Source: JALSRK01 sp964461995
Lineage (GTDB): Bacteria > Acidobacteriota > Terriglobia > Bryobacterales > Bryobacteraceae
Reading direction: 5' to 3'
Length of the DNA: 64,000 nucleotides
Assembly: GCA_964461995.1 (NCBI GenBank)
Contig: CAYWXL010000002.1
Location: 58,266 to 122,265, forward strand
Made by a program: the position numbers and the translations under genes
The notes under the pieces: generated by a model
Seen by the model: only the letters and a program-made list of their open reading frames with translations
The model's database searches: none
Told to the model about the DNA's origin: nothing
In this document: one piece after another, positions 1 to 9,368 of the stretch
How the letters are laid out: every line of letters begins with the position of its first letter
How positions within the stretch are numbered: position 1 is the stretch's first letter

Positions 1-2113
<2,113 letters not shown>

Positions 2114-2117
<4 letters not shown>

Positions 2118-2785
2118 GGTTGCGTGGCCATGGCGGCGACCATGGACCGGAAGATGGCCAGACCGTCGGTCGAGCCCATCAGGGGATCCGTCGCCCGCTC
2201 CGGGTGCGGCATCATGCCCAATACGTTGCGCTCGCGGTTCAGGATGCCGGCGATCGAGCGCTGCGAGCCGTTGACGTTCTCCAGGTAACGGAAGGCCACG
2301 CGGTCCTCGGCCTCGAGCTCGTCCAGAGTGCGCTCGTCGGCGACGTAGCAGCCCTCCCCGTGGGCGATGGGCAGCCGCAGCACCTGGCCCTTCTCCGCGG
2401 CGGAGGTGAACGGCGAGTTGGTGGTCTCCACCCGGAGCGGAACCTGCCGGCAGATGAACTTCAGATTGCGGTTGCGCACCAAGGCCCCGGGCAGCAAGCC
2501 GGATTCCACCAAGATCTGGAACCCGTTGCAGATGCCGAGCACCAGCCCGCCCTCGGCGGCGAACTTCTTCACCGCGGACATCACCGGGGAGAACTTGGCG
2601 ATCGCCCCGCAGCGGAGATAGTCGCCGTAGGAGAAGCCGCCGGGCAAGATCACCGCATCGACGTCGCCGAGATGCGGGTCGTCGTGCCAGAGAAACACGG
2701 CTTGCTCCCCCAGGTTGGCGGTGACCGAGTACCAGGCGTCGTGATCGCAGTTGCTCCCGGGGAAGACGACGACACCGAACTTCAT
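2114..2785 (-). CDS. purQ: Phosphoribosylformylglycinamidine synthase glutaminase subunit PurQ
   Basis: Class I glutamine amidotransferase that supplies ammonia to PurL in the cytoplasm. The 223-aa length is normal. The triad can be placed: nucleophile Cys86 in LGICNGFQ, then His194 and Glu196 in MMPHPERATDP. The N-terminus MKFGVVVFPGSNCD is typical of the family, supporting the ATG at 2785. It is the first gene of a two-gene purQ-purL unit and overlaps purL by 4 bp. The 221 bp upstream are shared with the divergent SPFH gene. No strong Shine-Dalgarno precedes this start. Confidence 0.97.
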
Positions 2786-2946
2786 GGGGCAATTTCAGTG
2801 TAGCAAATCGGCTTCAGCGGACCATTTCGCGCTCCAGGGCGGGGGCGCGGCGAAAGCCGCGGGATTCCGGCAAGGAAGGCCGCGTGGCGCCGTAAGAATC
2901 CACGGGGCGCGACACCTCTTGCAGGATGGCCCGAGACGGAAAGGAG

Positions 2947-2975
2947 TTGCGCCTATTATATCGAAGTGATATCAT
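2947..2975 (+). promoter_or_regulatory. Putative sigma70-type promoter of the SPFH-RHH unit
   Basis: A -35-like TTGCGC at 2947-2952 is separated by 17 bp from a -10-like TATCAT at 2970-2975. Predicted transcription starts near 2982, giving a leader of about 25 nt with a strong AAGGAGG at 2994-3000 before the ATG at 3007. The -35 matches only 3 of 6 consensus positions, so this is a model from sequence only. Confidence 0.45.
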
Positions 2976-2986
2976 TCAGCTATCAC
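2966..2986. promoter_or_regulatory. Operator-like dyad over the SPFH promoter
   Basis: Perfect 6-bp arms GTGATA (2966-2971) and TATCAC (2981-2986) are separated by 9 bp and cover the -10 box and predicted start site. A second overlapping dyad ATATC-N5-GATAT lies at 2958-2972. AT-rich symmetric DNA of this kind in a GC-rich setting is what a repressor site would look like. The nearby ribbon-helix-helix protein is an obvious candidate binder, but that is inference. Confidence 0.45.
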
Positions 2987-3006
2987 GGGAAGGCAAGGAG
3001 GTTCTC

Positions 3007-3885
3007 ATGATCAAAGAAAAGCAGCGCTCAGCGATCCCCGGAATCCCGGTCCTGTTGCTGTTGCTCGCCTTCATGGTTGTGGACATCGTGAGCTTCGTCA
3101 ACGTGATCCGCACCCAGCCCGAGGGCCTGGCGATCGCGATCATCGCCCGGATCGTGCTCCTGGTGGCGGCCATCATCATGCTCGCCGGCCTCTTCACGGT
3201 CCAGCCGAACCAGGGCGTCGTGCTCACGCTGTTCGGCAAGTACGCGGGCACGGTGCGCAAGACGGGCCTGCAGTGGGCGAACCCGTTCTACTCGAAGCGG
3301 GCGATCTCGCTGCGGGTGCGGAACTTCGAAACCAGCAAGATGAAGGTGAACGACCGCGACGGCAACCCGATCGAGATCGCCGCCGTGGTGGTGTGGAAGG
3401 TGATCGACACGGCGCAGGCCGCCTTCCAGGTGGACGACTACGAGAACTACGTCCAGGTGCAGAGCGAGGCGGCGGTGCGGAACATGGCCACGGCCTATCC
3501 CTACGACACTCACGAAGAGCACCAGCTCTCGCTGCGGGGCAGCACGCAGCAGATCGCCGAGCATCTGCAGAAGGAGGTGCAGGCGCGGCTCACGGTGGCC
3601 GGCGTCGAGGTGATCGAGGCGCGGATCAGCCACCTGGCCTACGCCCCGGAGATCGCGGCGGCGATGCTGCAGCGGCAACAGGCGGCGGCCATCATTGCGG
3701 CGCGGCAGAAGATCGTCGAAGGGGCCGTGGGCATGGTGGAGATGGCGCTCGAGAAGCTGAAGCAGAGCAGCGTGGTGGAGCTGGACCCCGAGCAGCGGGC
3801 GGCGATGGTCAGCAACCTGCTCGTGGTGCTCTGCGGCGAGCGGGCGACGCAGCCGGTGGTGAACACCGGGACCATTTATCAATAG
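3007..3885 (+). CDS. SPFH/Band-7 domain membrane protein
   Basis: Membrane-anchored SPFH (stomatin/prohibitin/flotillin/HflK-C) protein, 292 aa. Two hydrophobic segments lie at about residues 11-33 and 42-64, followed by the Band-7 domain (TVQPNQGVVLTLFGKYAGT onward) and an Ala/Gln-rich helical region (LQRQQAAAIIAARQKIVEGA) typical of the SPFH coiled coil. The start at 3007 is chosen because AAGGAGG sits 6 nt upstream and the protein begins directly before the first membrane helix; an upstream in-frame extension from 2926 would encode unlike sequence. SPFH proteins scaffold membrane microdomains or proteases, but the partner here is unknown. The next gene, 60 bp downstream, encodes an Arc-like DNA-binding protein. 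Confidence 0.9.
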   Translation: MIKEKQRSAIPGIPVLLLLLAFMVVDIVSFVNVIRTQPEGLAIAIIARIVLLVAAIIMLAGLFTVQPNQGVVLTLFGKYAGTVRKTGLQWANPFYSKRAISLRVRNFETSKMKVNDRDGNPIEIAAVVVWKVIDTAQAAFQVDDYENYVQVQSEAAVRNMATAYPYDTHEEHQLSLRGSTQQIAEHLQKEVQARLTVAGVEVIEARISHLAYAPEIAAAMLQRQQAAAIIAARQKIVEGAVGMVEMALEKLKQSSVVELDPEQRAAMVSNLLVVLCGERATQPVVNTGTIYQ

Positions 3886-3945
3886 GGACCGGCTCCGCCG
3901 CGGCGGCGGGGCGCGTTCTGGTGCGTAACGACCGGGAGTTCGGCG

Positions 3946-4149
3946 ATGGGCAAGCGCAAACCATTCCTGCTGCGGATCGACGAGGAGGTCCTCGAGGAGC
4001 TCAAGAAGTGGGCCGACGACGAGCTGCGCAGCCTCAACGGCCAGATCGAGTTCCTCCTGCGCAGGGCGCTGCGGGAGAGGCGCAGGGGCGGACGCCGGAC
4101 GGCGGAAGGCGGTCCGGGCGAGACCGGTGCGGCGGGCAAGGAAGAATGA
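3946..4149 (+). CDS. Arc/CopG-type ribbon-helix-helix DNA-binding protein
   Basis: Small 67-aa protein. Residues 5-47 fit a ribbon-helix-helix fold: a beta strand (KPFLLRIDEE), helix 1 (EVLEELKKWADDEL) and, after RSLNGQ, helix 2 (IEFLLRRALRERRR). The remaining tail is Gly/Arg-rich. Such proteins bind operators as dimers through the paired strands. It follows the SPFH gene on the same strand, and a symmetric AT-rich element overlaps their shared promoter, so autoregulation is plausible. No toxin-like gene is adjacent, which argues against a simple toxin-antitoxin reading. Confidence 0.8.
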   Translation: MGKRKPFLLRIDEEVLEELKKWADDELRSLNGQIEFLLRRALRERRRGGRRTAEGGPGETGAAGKEE

Positions 4150-4174
4150 GCGCGCCGGAGAGGAGTTCCGCGTT

Positions 4175-4822
4175 TCAGGCGGGTTCTTCGACAATCGCCA
4201 CCGCCCGGACCGGAGCCCCATCCCGGCCCTCGAGCTTCAGCGGAAAGGCGGCGAGGGTGAAACGCTCGGGCAGCGCGGCCAGGTTCGCCACCGCTTCGAG
4301 CAGCAGGACATCGGCGCCGAGCAGCGCCTTGTGCGCCTCGGCGGGGTCGGCCGCCGGCGAGGGCATGTCCATCCCCAGCAGGCCGATCTTTCTGGCGGCG
4401 ATCCAGCGGGCGGCTTCGATGGTGAGCGACGGGTAGCCGTCGAAGAAGGCCGGCGAGCCGAACTGCTCGTGCCAGCCGGTGCGCAGCAGCACCCGGGCGC
4501 CCGGCTCGAAGGCCGAAGCGTGGAGTTCGAGCATCCCAGGGGTGATGACCGCCCCCTTGCCGAGGGCGCCGCCCGGAGCGAGATCGACGAGCGTGGCTGG
4601 ACCGTAGAGGCGCTCGAGGGGGATGCGGTCCACCGTGCCGCCGTCGCGGAGGAAGTGGAACGGGGCGTCCAGGTGGGTGCCCTGGTGGGAGCCCATGGCG
4701 AAGCGGGTCAGGTTGTAGCCGTTCTCGGCCAGGGTGGCGAAGGGGCGGATGCGGGGTACCGGGTCGCCGGGAAAAGCGGGCTGGCCGTCGGTGAGCGGAT
4801 GGGTCAGGTCGATGAGCTTCAT
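4175..4822 (-). CDS. Cyclase/kynurenine-formamidase-like metal hydrolase
   Basis: Cytoplasmic metal-dependent hydrolase of the cyclase family (PF04199; relatives include KynB and isatin hydrolase), 215 aa. The metal-site signature HxxxHxDxPxH is present with His46, His50, Asp52 and His56 in GSHQGTHLDAPFHF; the N-terminus MKLIDLTHPLTDGQPAFPGD is typical. The ATG at 4822 overlaps the stop of the PMT-like gene (ATGA). It is the last gene of a long minus-strand run. The substrate cannot be read from the sequence; KynB is possible, but no tryptophan-degradation genes are nearby. Confidence 0.88.
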   Translation of the reverse strand: MKLIDLTHPLTDGQPAFPGDPVPRIRPFATLAENGYNLTRFAMGSHQGTHLDAPFHFLRDGGTVDRIPLERLYGPATLVDLAPGGALGKGAVITPGMLELHASAFEPGARVLLRTGWHEQFGSPAFFDGYPSLTIEAARWIAARKIGLLGMDMPSPAADPAEAHKALLGADVLLLEAVANLAALPERFTLAAFPLKLEGRDGAPVRAVAIVEEPA

Positions 4823-6501
4823 TCGCCGCCTCGATCCTTCCTGAGATCATACACGTAGATGGCCCAGCCGATGCGGGCGTCGGGCCGGCGTTTGCGCAGC
4901 CAGGCGAGCGCCGGCGAGTCCCGGTAGACGCCCAGCAGGTTGGTGACGCTGACGGCCACCACGGAGTCGATCTCGCCGATGCGGCAATCCGCGCACACTT
5001 CCTCGAGCACCCGGTGCTTGCCCAGGTAGTAGGGGAGGTCCGTAACGCCGAAGTAGCTGATGACGAGATCGTCCAGCCCCTGGGCGCCCTTCCAGGCGGC
5101 GAGATGCGTCACGGCCTGCCCCCAGTCGATGTTGGAGTCGGCCAGATACCGGGGCCCGGCGGCGGGTCCGCCGGAGACGGTGTTGAAGAACGCCAGGTGG
5201 TGCGGGTGGATGCGGGCGGTCTCGGCGACCTGAAGCCCGAGCAAGAGGGCGGCCAGCGCCCAGGCCCGTCCCCGCGCCAGCTTCGCGAAAGTGGCGCCCG
5301 CAGCCGCGTACAGGAACGGGTAAACGGGCAGGATGTGCCGCAAGCCGAGGTTCAAATTCCCCGCCATGGCCAGGACGAAGTAAGCCAGCGGCGCGACGAG
5401 CAGGGCGAACCAGACGAACGGGACGGCGTCGCGGCGGCGCACTCTCAGCCACGAGAGTCCCAGCCACAGCCCGGCTCCGAGAAGCAGCAGCAGCGCGGTG
5501 GGGGTCTTGACGGCGAAGGCGACGGGGAAGTACAGCCACCGGCCTTCCTTGCTGACCTCGCCCAGCAGATAGGCCGGATGGCCCCGCTCGTTGTGCGCGG
5601 CGACGATGTTCAGCCCCAGCAGGTAGGGGTGCGCCGGCAAGTGCATCGTCTCGCCGGCCCAGCGCAGCGTGCGGCTGACGATGTTCTGTTGCCGGGCGTA
5701 GACCGTCAAAGGGGCGGCCTCGCCCCGGACGACGGTCCGCCAGGTGGCCGGACCGTAGGCCGCGGCCAGCGTAACGAGCGCCAGCGCCGCCGCGGCGAGA
5801 TGGGTTCCGGCGAAGCTCCGCCAGCTAAAGCGCCCCGGATGCCGCTTCCAGTAGGCGAGCGAGAGTGCGGGCAGCAGGCCGAGGAGAAAGAGCGTCGAGA
5901 ACTTCGCCGTGAGCGCCAGGCCGAGCGCCAGACCGGCTAGCGCCAACGCGCCCCGGCCGCCGCGCTCGAGCCACCGCTCCCAGGCGGCCACCGCCAGGAA
6001 GATGGTGAAGGCGGCGGCGACGTCGCTCGCCACGTAGTGGCCGTGTGCGATGAAGTTCGGATCCGTGGTGTAGTAGAACAGCGCCGCGAGCCCGGCCACG
6101 GGTCCGAAGCGCCGCTTCGTCCACAGCGCCAGCACGGCGCCCAGCAGCAGCGCCAGCCCGATCATCGGCAGCCGCGCCAGCAGGAGCATCGTGTCCGGCG
6201 GCGCTTCGTTGCGGTAGAGAAACACCGCGCCGAAGAGCACCGCGTCGCCCTTCCGCCAGCTCTCGTGCTCCAGGGGAAGGCGCAGGTCGAGCGCCAGCAG
6301 CGGCAGGGCCGCAAGATATTTCGCCAGCGGGGGGTGCTCGCGGTTCAGGCGGTGGGCGCCCAGGACGAGGTCCGTATAGCCGGAGACCAGGTGCACGCCC
6401 TCGTCCCAGGTCTGGTTCTCGCCCAGGGCCGCGGTCACCATCGCCACGCCCATGGCGGCGAGCAGCAGGGCGGCGGCGATCCACCAGGCCTTTCCGTTCA
6501 T
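4819..6501 (-). CDS. PMT/ArnT-type membrane glycosyltransferase
   Basis: Polytopic inner-membrane protein of 560 aa. After a first membrane helix the first periplasmic loop carries the acidic pair in NQTWDEGVHL and the EHPPLAKYLAALPLL segment, both characteristic of the dolichyl-phosphate-mannose mannosyltransferase/ArnT superfamily (GT39/GT83-like), which transfer sugars from polyprenyl phosphates to protein or lipid. About ten further hydrophobic helices follow, then a soluble C-terminal part containing YLADSNIDWGQ. The ATG at 6501 overlaps the upstream stop by 4 bp (ATGA), which fixes the start. Acceptor and donor are unknown; its place among secreted glycosidases suggests cell-surface glycan work. 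Confidence 0.85.
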   Translation of the reverse strand: MNGKAWWIAAALLLAAMGVAMVTAALGENQTWDEGVHLVSGYTDLVLGAHRLNREHPPLAKYLAALPLLALDLRLPLEHESWRKGDAVLFGAVFLYRNEAPPDTMLLLARLPMIGLALLLGAVLALWTKRRFGPVAGLAALFYYTTDPNFIAHGHYVASDVAAAFTIFLAVAAWERWLERGGRGALALAGLALGLALTAKFSTLFLLGLLPALSLAYWKRHPGRFSWRSFAGTHLAAAALALVTLAAAYGPATWRTVVRGEAAPLTVYARQQNIVSRTLRWAGETMHLPAHPYLLGLNIVAAHNERGHPAYLLGEVSKEGRWLYFPVAFAVKTPTALLLLLGAGLWLGLSWLRVRRRDAVPFVWFALLVAPLAYFVLAMAGNLNLGLRHILPVYPFLYAAAGATFAKLARGRAWALAALLLGLQVAETARIHPHHLAFFNTVSGGPAAGPRYLADSNIDWGQAVTHLAAWKGAQGLDDLVISYFGVTDLPYYLGKHRVLEEVCADCRIGEIDSVVAVSVTNLLGVYRDSPALAWLRKRRPDARIGWAIYVYDLRKDRGGE

Positions 6502-9278
6502 CGCACGCGGACCACGTAGTAGGGCGTCGTCTTCTCCGGATCGGGGTGGAACCAGCCCGCGCCGGATTCGCCGAGGATTTCGAAGTAGTAGAGCAGGTCC
6601 CACTCCGGCGTCAACTCCTCGGCGGGGATCGTGAACCGGGCCCGCGAGGCGGGCGCTTCGAGAGTGCGGAACTTCTCGAGGGCGTTCAGCGGGCGGTAGT
6701 GCAGCCGGACGGTCTTGGCCCGGGTGTGCGGCACGATGGTCAACGACAGCGTCAGAGGCCGCCCGGCGTGTACCCGCCGCGGAACGTAGTGGCGGAAGAC
6801 CGGCCGGTCGGGCTTTTCGGGCTCGCGCCACTCGGCCGGCGCCGGCTCGCCGCCCTCGGTGTAGAGGATCAGCCCGGAGACCCTCCACTCGTTCTCGGGA
6901 AAGTGGACGTCCACGACGCCGTCGTGAACCTGGAACCGGGCGGCCACGCGGTTGCCTTCGGGCAGCAGGAAGTAGGCGGCGTACGCCTCGCCGCCCACGC
7001 GGACGCGGAAGACCTGGGCCCCGCGGCCGCTGATCCAGTCGCCGAACAGGGCGTTCTCCGGCAGGTGGCGCCGCGTCGGGTGGAGCAGCGTGGCGCGGAT
7101 CACGCGCCGGGGAGCGTCGGCGAGTGCGTGGGCGCTGCGCTCACCGGGGGTCGCCCAGCCGTAGCCGCGCTCCTCGCTGTACTCGGTCCCCGGATCTACC
7201 GGAGCGAAGCGCGGCTCGACGCTCGTCCGGATGCGCAACCGCCGCCCCCGGCGCGCCGCCCCGAAATCGAAGCCCCGGTAGAAGCGGCCGAAGCGCTCGA
7301 GCAGCCACTCGCGCTCGCGCAGCGTCACCAGATCGTGCTCCAGGTACGGCAGCTTGTCCTTCCAGTGCCCGGCGTCTTCGGGGCCGAAAACCATGTGCGG
7401 CGGATAGAGGCCATCGGTGAAGGCGGCCAGTTTGCGCCAGACGGCCAGTGCGGCCTCGGCCTCTTTCCTCGCCCGCTCGATGGCCTCGCGGGCGCCGGTC
7501 CGGTAGAAGCGGACGAGATGGAGCGCGGCGATCTGCCGGTGGGCGTGGAAGCGGGCCAGATAGGCGAGGACGCGGAAATCGGGCTCCGTGCCGGCCCATT
7601 CCCGGTGGCCCGGTTCCAGCTTTTCGGAAACCGCCGCGAGGGCGGCCTCGATCCCCTCGGCCATCTCGGTGAACTTCCGCGCCGTCTCTTCCGGCGTCTG
7701 TCTCGCTGAAGCGAACCCGCCCAGCCGGAACTGGACCGCCTGCCGGATCGAGGCCACGAAGCGGCGGCTTCCGGCGGGGGCGGCGGCGTAGTAGTCGAGC
7801 AGGCCGCCGGGGTTGATCTCCGGCCAGAGGTACATGTTCGGGTCCGGCAGGTGCACCGCGACGAGTTCGTTGAGCACGCGGCTCGCCTGCCGGTACGCCT
7901 CGGCGACCTCGCCGGCGGCGTCGCCGAAGCGGCGCTTCAGCTCGTCCATCCAGACGCGGTCGGGGACTTTCGGGTCGTAGGTGATGCGGCCCCAGAGGCG
8001 GTAGAACATCCAGTAGCGCTCGAACTCCCAGCGCCAGAACCGCCGGCGCTCGTTGCCCGGCGCGAAGATGCCCCACTTGCCCGGCTGGTTGCCGAAGCCT
8101 TTCTGGGCCAGCGGCTCGTCGATCTCGAAGCCGATGGAGTCCGAGAGCGTCAGCGTGCGGGCGGCGCGGCGGACGTAGTCCGGATCGCCCCACAGCAGCA
8201 GCCGGTGCGAACCCAGCGCCCAGATCTCCCAGAAGAAGTCATAGGGCCGGGGACGCCCGCCGGGCAGCCCGGGCCAGCGCCGCAGGAAGCCGATGTAGCT
8301 GTAATTGGGGTAGGTCTCGGCGGGTTGATAGGGGCGGCCGAGGTGCTCGGCCCAATACTTCGAGGAGAGGCGCAAAGGCACGCCGGAGGAGATCGCCGCC
8401 TCGAGCATCCCGTCGCTCATGAGCCAGCCCCGCAGGTCGAGGGTGACCAGGCGGCCCGCCTCGCGCAGGGCCTTGTAGACGTAGTCCCGGAAGAAAGAGA
8501 CCTGGCGCTCCGGCGGGATGCCCGACTCCCAGTTCGTGCGCACCTGGACGCTGCGGATCGCCGGGCAAGCCGCCAGGACCTTCTTCAGCGCCTGGTAGGT
8601 GTACGGGCCGAGGTTTTCCTCAGTGAGCCCCTGGAGGGTGGGTTGCTGGCGGCCGTGCTGGATGTCATGCTGCCAGATGCCGAGGGTGAAGTCGATGGCG
8701 TGCTCGGCGGCCGTCCGGGCAATGAAACACAGCATCTCGAGATTTCGCTTGCGCTCCTGTGAGGACAGGCCCGGCACGCGCACTTCCGGAAAGTCCTCGA
8801 CCTCGACCCAGTAGGGATAGGGCGGGGCCAGATAGTTCGTCTGGTGGGCGAAGACCAGGTTCAGGCGGTTGAACCGGTTGCGCGCCAGCATCTGGATGTA
8901 GGCGGTCCAGTAGTCCCGCGAATAGAACCAGTCCTGCTCCAGATCGCGGTTGTGCAGGAACCGGCGGATGCCGCGCAGCTTGACGGCCGGCTTGCCGGAT
9001 TCCGGATAGAGGCGCCCGCGGCGCCGGATCTGGTCCGCCGCCGCCACCAGCCCGTACATCAGCCCCCGCAGATCGCCCCCGGAGACGCGGTAGGAGGAGA
9101 TGCGGTAGCTCTCCGGGGCGGCCGAGGTGATCTCGGTGCGGATACGGATCTTGATGCCGCGTTCTCTCAGGGCGGCGCGCAGCTCGTTCAGGCCGAACTC
9201 CACCGGCGGCGCTTCGGCCGTTACAGCAGGTGCGAAAACGAGCGCGAAGAGCGCCGCGAGCGCGCACAGCCCCCTCAT
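6498..9278 (-). CDS. Secreted uronidase-like glycoside hydrolase (GH67/GH20-type architecture)
   Basis: Exported 926-aa protein with signal peptide (residues 1-21, LCALAALFALVFAPAVTA). Residues about 25-100 look like the zincin-like N-terminal domain found before GH20/GH67 barrels (YRISSYRVSGGDLRGLMYGLVAAADQIRR). A TIM-barrel-like part follows (KLRGIRRFLHNR, NRFNRLNLVFAHQ, VRTNWESG, GFEIDEP), then helical and beta-rich C-terminal regions. Candidate catalytic acids are the Glu in TNWESG and the Asp/Glu in EIDEP. GH67-like is my best guess by architecture; a confident family assignment needs profile comparison. Its stop overlaps the PMT-like start. It lies 90 bp downstream of the propeller/DUF3604 gene. 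Confidence 0.65.
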   Translation of the reverse strand: MRGLCALAALFALVFAPAVTAEAPPVEFGLNELRAALRERGIKIRIRTEITSAAPESYRISSYRVSGGDLRGLMYGLVAAADQIRRRGRLYPESGKPAVKLRGIRRFLHNRDLEQDWFYSRDYWTAYIQMLARNRFNRLNLVFAHQTNYLAPPYPYWVEVEDFPEVRVPGLSSQERKRNLEMLCFIARTAAEHAIDFTLGIWQHDIQHGRQQPTLQGLTEENLGPYTYQALKKVLAACPAIRSVQVRTNWESGIPPERQVSFFRDYVYKALREAGRLVTLDLRGWLMSDGMLEAAISSGVPLRLSSKYWAEHLGRPYQPAETYPNYSYIGFLRRWPGLPGGRPRPYDFFWEIWALGSHRLLLWGDPDYVRRAARTLTLSDSIGFEIDEPLAQKGFGNQPGKWGIFAPGNERRRFWRWEFERYWMFYRLWGRITYDPKVPDRVWMDELKRRFGDAAGEVAEAYRQASRVLNELVAVHLPDPNMYLWPEINPGGLLDYYAAAPAGSRRFVASIRQAVQFRLGGFASARQTPEETARKFTEMAEGIEAALAAVSEKLEPGHREWAGTEPDFRVLAYLARFHAHRQIAALHLVRFYRTGAREAIERARKEAEAALAVWRKLAAFTDGLYPPHMVFGPEDAGHWKDKLPYLEHDLVTLREREWLLERFGRFYRGFDFGAARRGRRLRIRTSVEPRFAPVDPGTEYSEERGYGWATPGERSAHALADAPRRVIRATLLHPTRRHLPENALFGDWISGRGAQVFRVRVGGEAYAAYFLLPEGNRVAARFQVHDGVVDVHFPENEWRVSGLILYTEGGEPAPAEWREPEKPDRPVFRHYVPRRVHAGRPLTLSLTIVPHTRAKTVRLHYRPLNALEKFRTLEAPASRARFTIPAEELTPEWDLLYYFEILGESGAGWFHPDPEKTTPYYVVRVR

Positions 9279-9368
9279 GAGTCCACATCCTATCAGGCAG
9301 CGCGCGTGGAAGCCCGCGGCGGAACCTCGGCGGCCCGGAGACGCGGGGCGGTGGCTTGCCGCGGTCCG

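Noticed and set aside
3946..4149. Toxin-antitoxin system based on the Arc-like protein
   Set aside because: No toxin-sized gene is next to it; the partner is a membrane SPFH protein.
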